A DNA stretch of 41,130 bases, taken from assembly GCA_902611405.1 (NCBI GenBank), contig CACLZL010000010.1:1-41130 (forward strand), written 5' to 3'. Within the stretch, counting starts at the first letter, position 1. Each line of letters begins with the position of its first letter. The position numbers and the translations under genes are program-made. Below the pieces are notes generated by a model. It was given only the letters and a program-made list of their open reading frames with translations. It did not search any database and had not been told where the DNA came from. This DNA is from an uncultured Pelagibacteraceae bacterium (lineage in GTDB: Bacteria; Pseudomonadota; Alphaproteobacteria; Pelagibacterales; Pelagibacteraceae). Shown one piece after another: positions 7,011 through 14,499 of the stretch.

Positions 7011-8822
7011 TTAGTGTGATCTACCAAGAATTGATTTACCACTCGGTACACGTACATCATCAACCATTTTTTGAGTAGCTTTATCTGGTTCTGCAGTCAT
7101 TAAACTAACTACTACCATTAAAACTAAACTAACAGCTGATCCGAAGATACCAAATGTTAACTGTGTAATTCCTAGGAATCCACTTCCACCAGTTCGTACC
7201 CAAACTAAGTACCAAGCGCCAGCGGCTAGACCACCTAGCATACCAGCAATCGCACCCTGTCTATTAGCTCTCTTCCACCATACACCAAGTACAAGTGGGA
7301 AGAACAATCCAGACATCGCAAAATCAAAAGCCCAGATGACCGAACCTAAGATTCCTTGAATCTCCATTGCTGCAATAGTTGCTCCAGCGAAACCAATTAC
7401 TACAAGTAATACCCTTGCAACAAGTAGTCGTTTTGCAGTTTCCGCTTTTGGATCAATGATCTTATAGTAAACATCATGTGATATAGCATTTGCAATTGCT
7501 AGAATCAAACCATCAGCAGTAGACATGGCAGCTGCCATACCTCCTGCAGCAACTAGACCTGAAATTACATAAGGTAATCCAGCTATCTCTGGTGTTGCTA
7601 ATACAACGGCTTTACCACCCATAAAGAACTCATTTAATTCTAGAGTTCCATTTCCGTTAAAGTCGCTGATAAACATTAGGTTTGCTTGATTCCAGTTTTG
7701 GTACCAATCTATCGCTTCCACTTCTGCAAATGTCTTACCGATAATACCTGTTGGTAAATTCGGGTCGATCAATGATAACTTAGATAGTGTAGCTAACATT
7801 GGAGCAGAAGAATAAAGTAGGAAGATAAAGAATAATGACCAACCTACTGATTTTCTAGCTGCTTTTACACTTGGAGTAGTAAAATATCTCATCATCACGT
7901 GCGGTAATGAAGCTGTTCCCATCATCATCGCTAGTGCTAATGAAATAAATGCCCAAGGTGTAGCGTTAACTGCAGAGTGAGCTTTAGTTATTCCTGCTAA
8001 GCCCTTAGGTACTGATTTTAGATCAGCAGCTGCGTTTTTAACAAAACCAAACTGTTGTTCTAATTCACCAATTCTAGCTACCTCATCAGCTAACATGAAG
8101 TGAGGGAAGAAACCCGCACCCATTTTGTTGCTGATCCAGAATACTGGAAGTAAGTAAGCTATAATCAGTACGATATATTGTGCAACCTGTGTCCAAGTTA
8201 CCCCTCTCATACCACCTAACATCGAACATAATAAAATACTTACTAGTCCAACATATACTGCGTATTGGAATGGGATATCAAGTGCAACAGATGCAATAGT
8301 ACCTGTAGCGTTAATTTGTGCAGTCACATAAGTAAATGAAGCAACAGTTAAAACTACAACTGCGCTAAATCTAGCTAAATTACCACCGTATCTAGTACCT
8401 ATAAAATCTGGGACTGTATAACAGCCAAATTTTCTTAAGTATGGTGCTAATAAAGATGCAACAAGCACGTAACCACCAGTCCAACCTACAAGTAGAGCCA
8501 TATACCCGTAACCTTTAAAGTAAATACCACCCGCCATTGCAACGAATGAAGCACCAGACATCCAGTCTGCTGCAGTCGCCATTCCGTTGAAGACCGTTGG
8601 TACTTGCCTACCGGCTACGTAATATGCATCTGCTTGGGCTGTTCTTGATAGCCAACCGATTAATGCATAGATGAATACAGTAAATGCAACAAAAGCGATA
8701 CCGATCGCTTTAGCTGTCATACCCATCTGTTCAGCAATTGCCATAATGATTATGAAACCTATGAATCCTCCGGTATAGATCCCGTAAACTTTAGGCAAAT
8801 TATCTATGAAATTACCTTTCAT
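7011..8822 (-). CDS. Sodium:solute symporter large subunit (acetate/ActP-like, VC_2705-type)
   Basis: A 603-residue multi-pass transporter of the sodium:solute symporter family, probably moving acetate or a related monocarboxylate with sodium. It has the family core GRQVPTVFNGMATAADWMSGASFVAMAG, FGCYTVPDFIGTRYGG, MLGGMRGVTWTQVAQY and LVAAGGMAAAMSTADGLILAIANA. About 13 membrane segments are expected. It is paired with a DUF4212 small subunit whose stop overlaps its start by one base. An AGAGAGG Shine-Dalgarno (8830-8836) sits 7 bases before the ATG, inside the small-subunit gene. A loop at residues 387-398 fits the calcium-binding EF-hand pattern. G+C is clearly higher than in most neighbours (26 of 60 bases at 7141-7200 against 15 of 60 at 16381-16440), as for a highly expressed, conserved gene. 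A strong terminator follows. The substrate is inferred from family and from acs nearby. Confidence 0.9.
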   Translation of the reverse strand: MKGNFIDNLPKVYGIYTGGFIGFIIIMAIAEQMGMTAKAIGIAFVAFTVFIYALIGWLSRTAQADAYYVAGRQVPTVFNGMATAADWMSGASFVAMAGGIYFKGYGYMALLVGWTGGYVLVASLLAPYLRKFGCYTVPDFIGTRYGGNLARFSAVVVLTVASFTYVTAQINATGTIASVALDIPFQYAVYVGLVSILLCSMLGGMRGVTWTQVAQYIVLIIAYLLPVFWISNKMGAGFFPHFMLADEVARIGELEQQFGFVKNAAADLKSVPKGLAGITKAHSAVNATPWAFISLALAMMMGTASLPHVMMRYFTTPSVKAARKSVGWSLFFIFLLYSSAPMLATLSKLSLIDPNLPTGIIGKTFAEVEAIDWYQNWNQANLMFISDFNGNGTLELNEFFMGGKAVVLATPEIAGLPYVISGLVAAGGMAAAMSTADGLILAIANAISHDVYYKIIDPKAETAKRLLVARVLLVVIGFAGATIAAMEIQGILGSVIWAFDFAMSGLFFPLVLGVWWKRANRQGAIAGMLGGLAAGAWYLVWVRTGGSGFLGITQLTFGIFGSAVSLVLMVVVSLMTAEPDKATQKMVDDVRVPSGKSILGRSH

Positions 8823-9082
8823 TATTCGTCCTCTCTTTCGCTAAAGCCAAACTCTTCATCGATTTTTTCTTGTCTATTCGCAAACCAGAAAATTAAGATT
8901 ACGAAAGCACCAAGAGATCCCTGACACGTAAACCAATATGTCCATGGATAACCGAAAGGTCCTGTGACCTCGTTCATTTCAGCTCCAAAGAGAAAGATGC
9001 CAATTGAGAAAACAAACCAGATTGCCAGTGTTATAAATAACAATCCCCTGGTTTTTTCCCAGTGTTTTTGTTGATTTGACAT
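8822..9082 (-). CDS. DUF4212 protein, sodium/solute symporter small subunit
   Basis: An 86-residue protein with two membrane segments (about residues 13-33 and 47-67), matching the DUF4212 family that is found directly upstream of VC_2705-type sodium:solute symporters and is taken to be their small subunit. HWEKTRGLLFITLAIWF and GPFGYPWTYWFTCQGS are typical of the family. A strong AGAGAGG ribosome site lies 5 bases before the ATG, the same heptamer as used by the large subunit. It is the first gene of the two-gene operon; its promoter must lie in the 135-base divergent gap with the 207-aa gene. Confidence 0.9.
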   Translation of the reverse strand: MSNQQKHWEKTRGLLFITLAIWFVFSIGIFLFGAEMNEVTGPFGYPWTYWFTCQGSLGAFVILIFWFANRQEKIDEEFGFSEREDE

Positions 9083-9087
9083 TTATA

Positions 9088-9094
9088 CCTCTCT
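9088..9094 (-). promoter_or_regulatory. Strong ribosome binding site of the DUF4212 gene
   Basis: On the minus strand AGAGAGG stands 5 bases before the ATG at 9082. The same heptamer is repeated at 8830-8836 before the symporter ATG. Most other starts inspected in this window have no such site, which marks this operon as set up for heavy translation. Confidence 0.7.
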
Positions 9095-9144
9095 ATTTAG
9101 TTATAACTGGTTGAAACCATAACCATTATGAGGGTTTTGAAAAG

Positions 9145-9167
9145 ACCTAAAATTCACCATTTTAGGT
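9145..9167. promoter_or_regulatory. Inverted repeat in divergent promoter gap, possible operator
   Basis: A perfect 9-bp inverted repeat, ACCTAAAAT (9145-9153) and ATTTTAGGT (9159-9167), with a 5-base spacer. It lies midway between the DUF4212 start (9082) and the 207-aa gene start (9218), so a dimeric regulator bound here could control both. A second smaller repeat TGGTT-GA-AACCA is at 9108-9119. No regulator gene is next to it. Confidence 0.45.
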
Positions 9168-9191
9168 ACTTATTTACTTACTTTTTTAAGA

Positions 9192-9197
9192 TATAAT
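9192..9197 (+). promoter_or_regulatory. Candidate -10 element (TATAAT) for the 207-aa gene
   Basis: A perfect TATAAT lies 20 bases before the ATG at 9218. A transcript from it would begin near 9204, downstream of the TTG at 9197, which argues that the true start codon is the ATG at 9218. No strong -35 hexamer is seen. Confidence 0.45.
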
Positions 9198-9217
9198 TGG
9201 CGCACTTACAAATTAAC

Positions 9218-9841
9218 ATGGGAAAATACAAATTAACTTGGAGAGACATAAAACTTGAGGATTTCAAAACATATTTATTCGCTATGTTTAAGGCGTTTAT
9301 TCCAAAGAAAAAAATTAAAACATTAGATGAATTAGAGCAGTTTATTCAAACTAAATCTGCCTGGGCCACTCAAGTTACTTTATATAACTATCTAAAAACT
9401 AGAATGGGAACAAGATACGTTCTTCATTTTGATAATGATGAATTTATGTCATCAGTAAATCTTGCTAAATGGAATATTTATTCAGTTGCATTACAAGATT
9501 TAACTTTTTTTACTTTTTCATATTTGAAAGTTAATTTCAATTATCAGGATATTCATAAAGCAAACGAAATTTTTAACAAAATTTTAGACGATGAAATTTC
9601 AAATAAGATGCCATTAAATATTATTGATGAAGCTAGGAAAAGTTTTGATGAACGATTAGAGAAAATAAATTGGGATAGTTATTATCAAGACTTACCTTTT
9701 AATCCTAGTGCACTCTCTTTATATAAATGGGCTCCGATTGCAGATGAATTAAAAACTTTAGATCGAAAGATAGTTTTAAATTCGATGATTTTAAAATGGG
9801 ATGTTGTTAAACAAGAGTTTAAAGATTTAATTCAGTTTTAA
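9218..9841 (+). CDS. Conserved hypothetical protein (207 aa) beside acetate genes
   Basis: A soluble 207-residue protein with no domain that I can name with certainty. It is helical in character, with [36 protein letters not shown] and [16 protein letters not shown] recall alphaproteobacterial proteins of unknown function with a similar LDELERFL / YxYxxxRMG / YxxxLxDL pattern; this resemblance is from memory. The start is set at ATG 9218 and not at the in-frame TTG at 9197, because a TATAAT covers 9192-9197. It is transcribed away from the symporter genes and its last four bases overlap the end of acs, so it sits enclosed by the two acetate-linked units. A role in acetate use is only suggested by position. 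Confidence 0.8.
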   Translation: MGKYKLTWRDIKLEDFKTYLFAMFKAFIPKKKIKTLDELEQFIQTKSAWATQVTLYNYLKTRMGTRYVLHFDNDEFMSSVNLAKWNIYSVALQDLTFFTFSYLKVNFNYQDIHKANEIFNKILDDEISNKMPLNIIDEARKSFDERLEKINWDSYYQDLPFNPSALSLYKWAPIADELKTLDRKIVLNSMILKWDVVKQEFKDLIQF

Positions 9842-11934
9842 ATATTTTTTCTATTTTCAACCAAACTTTCAACAACACTTGGATCTGCTAGAGTAGTTGT
9901 ATCTCCTAATTGACCATGTTCATTGGCAGCAATTTTTCTCAAAATTCTTCTCATTATTTTTCCTGATCTTGTTTTAGGAAGACCTGATGTAAAATGAATT
10001 AGATCTGGGGTTGCAAGAGGTCCAATTTGTTTTCTAACCCAAAGTTTAAGATCTCTCTCAAGTTCGCCAGTTTCTGTTTCTCCAGCATTTAAAGTTACAT
10101 AACAATATAATCCATTACCTTTTATATCGTGTGGATAACCAACTACAGCAGCTTCAGCTACTTTTGGGTGAGCTACAAATGCACTCTCAATTTCAGCTGT
10201 TCCTAAGTTGTGTCCTGAAACAATAATCACATCATCTACTCGACCAGTGATCCAGTAATATCCATCCTTATCTCTTCTACATCCATCTCCCGTGAAATAT
10301 TTTCCATTAAATTGAGAAAAGTATGTATCAATAAATCTTTGATGATCACCATAAACTGTTCTCATTTGTCCAGGCCATGATTGAGCTATGCATAATCTTC
10401 CTTCCCCAGCTCCTTTAATTTCTTTACCATTTTTATCAACTAATACTGGCTTAATTCCATAGAAAGGTTTTGTTGCTGAGCCAGGTTTAAGAGGAATAGC
10501 CCCTGTTTGTGGAGCAATCATTATTCCCCCAGTTTCAGTTTGCCACCAAGTATCTACAATTGGGGATTTTGAATTACCCACAGTTTTGTAATACCACATC
10601 CAGGCCTCTGGATTTATTGGTTCTCCTACCGTTCCTAAAAGTTTAAGAGATTTTCTAGAGGTTTTTTTAACTGGTTTATCTCCCTCACGCATTAATGCTC
10701 TAATTGCAGTTGGTGCTGTATAAAAAGTATTTACTTTATATTTATCAACTATTTGCCACCATCTTGAACTATCAGGATAATTTGGAATTCCTTCAAACAT
10801 TATAGTTGTTGCACCATTCGAAAGTGGTCCATAAATAATATAACTATGTCCAGTTACCCAACCAATATCAGCAGTACACCAATAAATATCTTTTGGTTTG
10901 TAATTAAAAATATATTGATGTGTCATAGAAGCATAAACCATATAACCACCTGTAGTATGAAGAACTCCTTTAGGTTTACCTGTTGAACCTGAAGTATATA
11001 ATATAAATAAAGGATCCTCTGCGTTCATTTCTTCAGGTTCACAATGATTAGGAACGTCTTTAATTAGATCATGATACCAAACATCTCTATTTTGATCCCA
11101 GTTGATATAATTTCCAGTTCGTTTAACAACAATACATTTCTTAACATTTGGACAACTCATTAAAGCTTCATCGACTGTATATTTCAGTGGTATAGTTTTT
11201 CCGCCTCTCACTCCTTCATCTGCAGTAATTATATATTCAGATTCGCAATCATTTACTCTTCCTGAAATAGAGTCTGCTGAAAAACCTCCAAAAATAATTG
11301 AATGGACTGCACCAATTCTTACACAAGCTAACATTAAAATTGCCAACTCTGGTATCATCGTTAAATAAATGGTTACTCGATCACCTTTTTTAATTCCTAA
11401 TTTCTTTAATCCATTAGCTGCTTTCGAAACTTTTTGGTGAAGTTGTTTATAAGAAATTTTTTGACTATCTTTGGGATCATCTCCAACCCAAATTATAGCA
11501 GTCTTATCTTTTTTATCTTTTAAATGTCTATCAATACAATTTGCTGAAGCATTTAAAGTACCATCTTCAAACCATTTAATTTTTACTTCTTTTGTACTGT
11601 ATTTTACGTCTTTGATTTTTTTATATGGTTTTATCCAAGTAATTCTTTTTCCTTCTTTTCTCCAAAATTCATCATTACTTTTTATAGATTGAGAATATTT
11701 TTGTTGATACTTACTTTTATTTGCTAAGCTACTTTTAATCCATTCTGGTTTTGTTTTAATTACAATTTCAGGAGGTGTATTTCCATTTTCTTTTCTTATT
11801 TTAATTCTTTTTTTTACTTTTTTAGAAGTTTTTTTTCTAATTTTAGATTTTTTCTTAACCTTTTTGGAGGTTTTCTTTCTAGCTTTAGATCTTTTCTTTC
11901 TTATCTTGCTTTTTTTCTTTTTTTTCTTTGGCAT
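9838..11934 (-). CDS. acs: Acetyl-CoA synthetase with basic N-terminal tail
   Basis: A 698-residue acetate-CoA ligase that makes acetyl-CoA from acetate, ATP and CoA. The catalytic body from about residue 65 follows E. coli Acs closely: [18 protein letters not shown], the ATP loop [48 protein letters not shown], and the C-terminal [11 protein letters not shown] with the lysine that is acetylated in well-studied Acs proteins. Two things are odd. The first 48 residues contain 32 lysines or arginines in imperfect repeats, making the protein roughly 45 residues longer than usual. In the hinge/C-domain motif the usual GHRLGT reads GHNLGT (Asn576). Its end overlaps the convergent 207-aa gene by four bases. 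With the sodium:solute symporter nearby it likely completes acetate assimilation. Confidence 0.95.
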   Translation of the reverse strand: MPKKKKKKSKIRKKRSKARKKTSKKVKKKSKIRKKTSKKVKKRIKIRKENGNTPPEIVIKTKPEWIKSSLANKSKYQQKYSQSIKSNDEFWRKEGKRITWIKPYKKIKDVKYSTKEVKIKWFEDGTLNASANCIDRHLKDKKDKTAIIWVGDDPKDSQKISYKQLHQKVSKAANGLKKLGIKKGDRVTIYLTMIPELAILMLACVRIGAVHSIIFGGFSADSISGRVNDCESEYIITADEGVRGGKTIPLKYTVDEALMSCPNVKKCIVVKRTGNYINWDQNRDVWYHDLIKDVPNHCEPEEMNAEDPLFILYTSGSTGKPKGVLHTTGGYMVYASMTHQYIFNYKPKDIYWCTADIGWVTGHSYIIYGPLSNGATTIMFEGIPNYPDSSRWWQIVDKYKVNTFYTAPTAIRALMREGDKPVKKTSRKSLKLLGTVGEPINPEAWMWYYKTVGNSKSPIVDTWWQTETGGIMIAPQTGAIPLKPGSATKPFYGIKPVLVDKNGKEIKGAGEGRLCIAQSWPGQMRTVYGDHQRFIDTYFSQFNGKYFTGDGCRRDKDGYYWITGRVDDVIIVSGHNLGTAEIESAFVAHPKVAEAAVVGYPHDIKGNGLYCYVTLNAGETETGELERDLKLWVRKQIGPLATPDLIHFTSGLPKTRSGKIMRRILRKIAANEHGQLGDTTTLADPSVVESLVENRKNI

Positions 11935-11949
11935 AAGATAATTTTTTTT

Positions 11950-12363
11950 TTAAATTTTACTCATGTTATTTATAATTTTCCAGCTTTTATAATCAACTGG
12001 CATTACAGAGAGTCTGCTTTGTTTAATTAGAGCTAAATGGCTTAATTCCTTATTTTTTTTAATGCTTTTTAGTGTTACAGGCTTAAAAAATTTTTTTTTA
12101 AATTGAACAGTCACCGCAACAAATCTTCCTGACTTGTCTGTTTTATCTGAATAAAACTCTTTTATAACTTTTACTATACCAACCACCTCTTTTCCAATGT
12201 TTGAATGATAAAAAAAACAAAGATCTCCTTTCTTCATATTCTTTAAATTCTTTGTAGCTTGATAATTTCGGACACCATCCCAATCAGTTCCTTTAGTCCC
12301 AGTTTTTTTTTGCTGATCTATGGACCAGACATTAGGTTCAGATTTTAAAAGCCAATATTGCAT
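11950..12363 (-). CDS. EVE domain-containing protein
   Basis: A 137-residue protein made of one EVE domain (PUA-like fold, relatives of human thymocyte nuclear protein 1 and the YTH readers). The diagnostic elements are all present: MQYWLLKSEPNVWSID at the start, WDGVRNYQATKNL, MKKGDLCFFYHSN, and GIVKVIKEFY. Family members bind modified bases in DNA or RNA; in bacteria they often lie near metabolic genes and no specific role is assigned. It starts 15 bases above the acs start and reads into it, so it may share its transcript. Length is at the lower end for the family, and the C-terminal LSVMPVDYKSWKII matches the expected last strand and helix. Confidence 0.93.
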   Translation of the reverse strand: MQYWLLKSEPNVWSIDQQKKTGTKGTDWDGVRNYQATKNLKNMKKGDLCFFYHSNIGKEVVGIVKVIKEFYSDKTDKSGRFVAVTVQFKKKFFKPVTLKSIKKNKELSHLALIKQSRLSVMPVDYKSWKIINNMSKI

Positions 12364-12454
12364 TAAATATTTCTTATTTGTATTACATAATTTTGTATTT
12401 TAAATTATAAAAATCACAATTAAACTAACTATATAATAATAACTGTAAATAATT

Positions 12455-12460
12455 TATAAT
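12455..12460 (+). promoter_or_regulatory. Candidate -10 element (TATAAT) directly before the GT2/radical SAM gene
   Basis: TATAAT ends 6 bases before the ATG at 12467, so initiation at the usual distance would fall on the start codon itself (a leaderless mRNA). A second TATAAT is at 12432-12437 and would give a 20-odd-base leader. Neither has a clear -35 hexamer. Confidence 0.3.
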
Positions 12461-12466
12461 TATATT

Positions 12467-14491
12467 ATGAATATGGAAAACTTATCTGCAATAATTCCAA
12501 TTCATAAAAAATATAACCTAAGTAATTTAATTAATTCCATTAAAGATCTAGTTAAAGAAATTATAATTATAAATTCATCAAAAGAAATTCTTGAATTTGA
12601 AGATCCAAAAATAAAAGTTTTTAATTCACAAAAAAAACTGAATGCTTCTGAAGCACGAAACTTGGGTATCGAAAAGTCATCAAATGACGTATTATTCTTT
12701 TTAGATTGTGATGTTTCACTAACCTCTAAAGGTATAAACTTCATTAAACAACTAAATGATATCTCTGATAAAGAGATGATTGGTGGAATTTATAGTCTAG
12801 ATGAGAATGGTACATTAATTTCAAATGTAAATACTTCCATCATAAGACATAGATTTTTAAAAAATAATAAAACTAATATGAATCCTGAATTTATTTCAAG
12901 TTCACACTTTTTAATAAGAAAAACTACAATGCAGCAAATAGGTGGTTTTAATGAACAGTTAAACTCTTGGGAAGATGTTGACCTTTCATTTAGATCCAAA
13001 ATTTTTGACATTAGGATGAGGATTGAATCAGATTTTGAAGCTGTTCATCATAAAAATTATAACTTTATGAGTCATTTTTATGAGCATATTAAAAAAACTT
13101 ATTATGCAAGTAAAATTAAAATTTCTAATTATTATTTATACAAAGGTGCACAGGGTCAACTTCCGTTTAAAATATTATTATATTTAACTCCTCTTCCTAT
13201 CTCGCTCTTGTTATTTTATTTTGGAAATAAATTTAGTGCTCTATTTATTTTTTTGGGAATTCTGTCAATAATTACATTCGTTAATAAAAGTATTTACTTA
13301 AACTTTTTTTCATCATTTATATCATCAATTTATATGAGTATTTCTACTCCTTTTTTTTTAATATCTAATATGCTTGGTAAATTCCAATTCTTCATTGAAA
13401 AAACTTTAATATTTATATTAGAGCTATATGATTATGCTATTTGTGGATTAAAAGTTTTATTAAAAAATGGAAATCCAATTCAGTATATTCAGTATGTTAC
13501 AGCTAGATGCAATTTAAGATGTGATCATTGTTTCTATAAAGAAACGCTTGATAAAAAAGATGCAGGTGAAATTTCAAAAGATCTTTTAATTTCTACTGCG
13601 AAGGATATGAGTCCAATGCTTTGGTACTCTATTGCGGGAGGAGAACCATTTATCAGAAAAGATTTAGGCCATATTATTTCTGAGATCCAACAAAAATCTA
13701 GACCTAAAATTTTATCCTTACCAACAAATGGCTGGTATACAAGAAAAACATTCAACACAGTATTAGAGGTAATGCAAAAAACAAATAGAGGTAAATTTTT
13801 GGTTTTTTTCTCTATCGATGGCAGAAATAAAGTTCATGATAATATTAGAGGAGATAATTCATATGAAAAATTAAAACAAACATACGAGGTATTGAGAAAA
13901 TTAAAAAAAATTTATCCAAGATTGCATTTATGTATAATTATTACAGTTCAAGATAAAAATTATCATTTATTTCCAAATATTATAGATGAGATTTATGAAG
14001 AATTTGATCCTACCTCAATTTCAATAAATTTGTTGAGGTATCATTATAAAAATGCCGAAAAATTAGATCCAAAAATAATCGATGGATATAAAAAAGCAAT
14101 TCAAGGTTATGAGAAATTAAGAAATAAAAATGGTTACGGTTTATTTTGGAATGCAATAATTAAAGCTAAAGAGAAAGTTCAGAAAGATTTAATATTAAAA
14201 GTAGCATTAAAAGATGAATTTGTTACTCCTTGTACAGCTGGTAATTTAAGTTATGTAGGTATGGAAGATGGTTCAATTAAACCTTGTGAAATTTTACCAG
14301 ATACTGTTGGAAATATTTATAAAGATAAAATAAAAAATATATATAATAATAAAAAAAGCAAATCTCTTAGAAATGAAATAGTTAAGTCAAAATGTAGATG
14401 TACCTATGAATGTGCAATGTCAACAAATTCTCTATTTAATTTTGATCAACAAAAAATTCTTTTAAAACAAACTCTAAAAGATATTTTATAA
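12467..14491 (+). CDS. Fusion of family 2 glycosyltransferase and radical SAM/SPASM enzyme
   Basis: A 674-residue protein with two catalytic parts joined through a membrane region. Residues 1 to about 220 are a GT-A family 2 glycosyltransferase: LSAIIPIHKKYN, FFLDCDVS as the DxD site, and GGFNEQLNSWEDVDLSFR as the acceptor-side ED. About residues 232-310 hold three hydrophobic segments. From about residue 340 a radical SAM domain follows, with the cluster motif C348-x3-C352-x2-C355 (CNLRCDHC) and AGGEPF. The C-terminus has a SPASM-like cysteine set at 589, 607, 643, 645 and 649 (CTAGNL, IKPCEIL, KCRCTYEC), expected to hold an auxiliary iron-sulfur cluster. No stop or frame break lies between the parts. 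It begins the glycan block; the radical chemistry may act on a sugar, lipid carrier or peptide, but the substrate is unknown. Confidence 0.88.
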   Translation: MNMENLSAIIPIHKKYNLSNLINSIKDLVKEIIIINSSKEILEFEDPKIKVFNSQKKLNASEARNLGIEKSSNDVLFFLDCDVSLTSKGINFIKQLNDISDKEMIGGIYSLDENGTLISNVNTSIIRHRFLKNNKTNMNPEFISSSHFLIRKTTMQQIGGFNEQLNSWEDVDLSFRSKIFDIRMRIESDFEAVHHKNYNFMSHFYEHIKKTYYASKIKISNYYLYKGAQGQLPFKILLYLTPLPISLLLFYFGNKFSALFIFLGILSIITFVNKSIYLNFFSSFISSIYMSISTPFFLISNMLGKFQFFIEKTLIFILELYDYAICGLKVLLKNGNPIQYIQYVTARCNLRCDHCFYKETLDKKDAGEISKDLLISTAKDMSPMLWYSIAGGEPFIRKDLGHIISEIQQKSRPKILSLPTNGWYTRKTFNTVLEVMQKTNRGKFLVFFSIDGRNKVHDNIRGDNSYEKLKQTYEVLRKLKKIYPRLHLCIIITVQDKNYHLFPNIIDEIYEEFDPTSISINLLRYHYKNAEKLDPKIIDGYKKAIQGYEKLRNKNGYGLFWNAIIKAKEKVQKDLILKVALKDEFVTPCTAGNLSYVGMEDGSIKPCEILPDTVGNIYKDKIKNIYNNKKSKSLRNEIVKSKCRCTYECAMSTNSLFNFDQQKILLKQTLKDIL

Positions 14492-14499
14492 ATATTTAA

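Noticed and set aside
9197..9217. TTG start adding seven residues to the 207-aa protein
   Set aside because: The TTG overlaps a TATAAT box at 9192-9197, and an ATG at 9218 gives a sensible start.
11788..11934. Acs tail as mis-called start with non-coding poly-A
   Set aside because: The repeats keep residue identity with synonymous codon changes, and no other good ATG lies between the tail and the Acs body.
12502..12744. Antisense open frames inside the fusion gene and many others
   Set aside because: They lie entirely within better-supported genes, lack motifs and follow from AT-biased codon use.
12467..14491. Fusion gene as two genes joined by error
   Set aside because: The frame has no stop or shift at the junction, and the linking hydrophobic region is typical of membrane GT2 proteins. 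A sequence error cannot be fully excluded.
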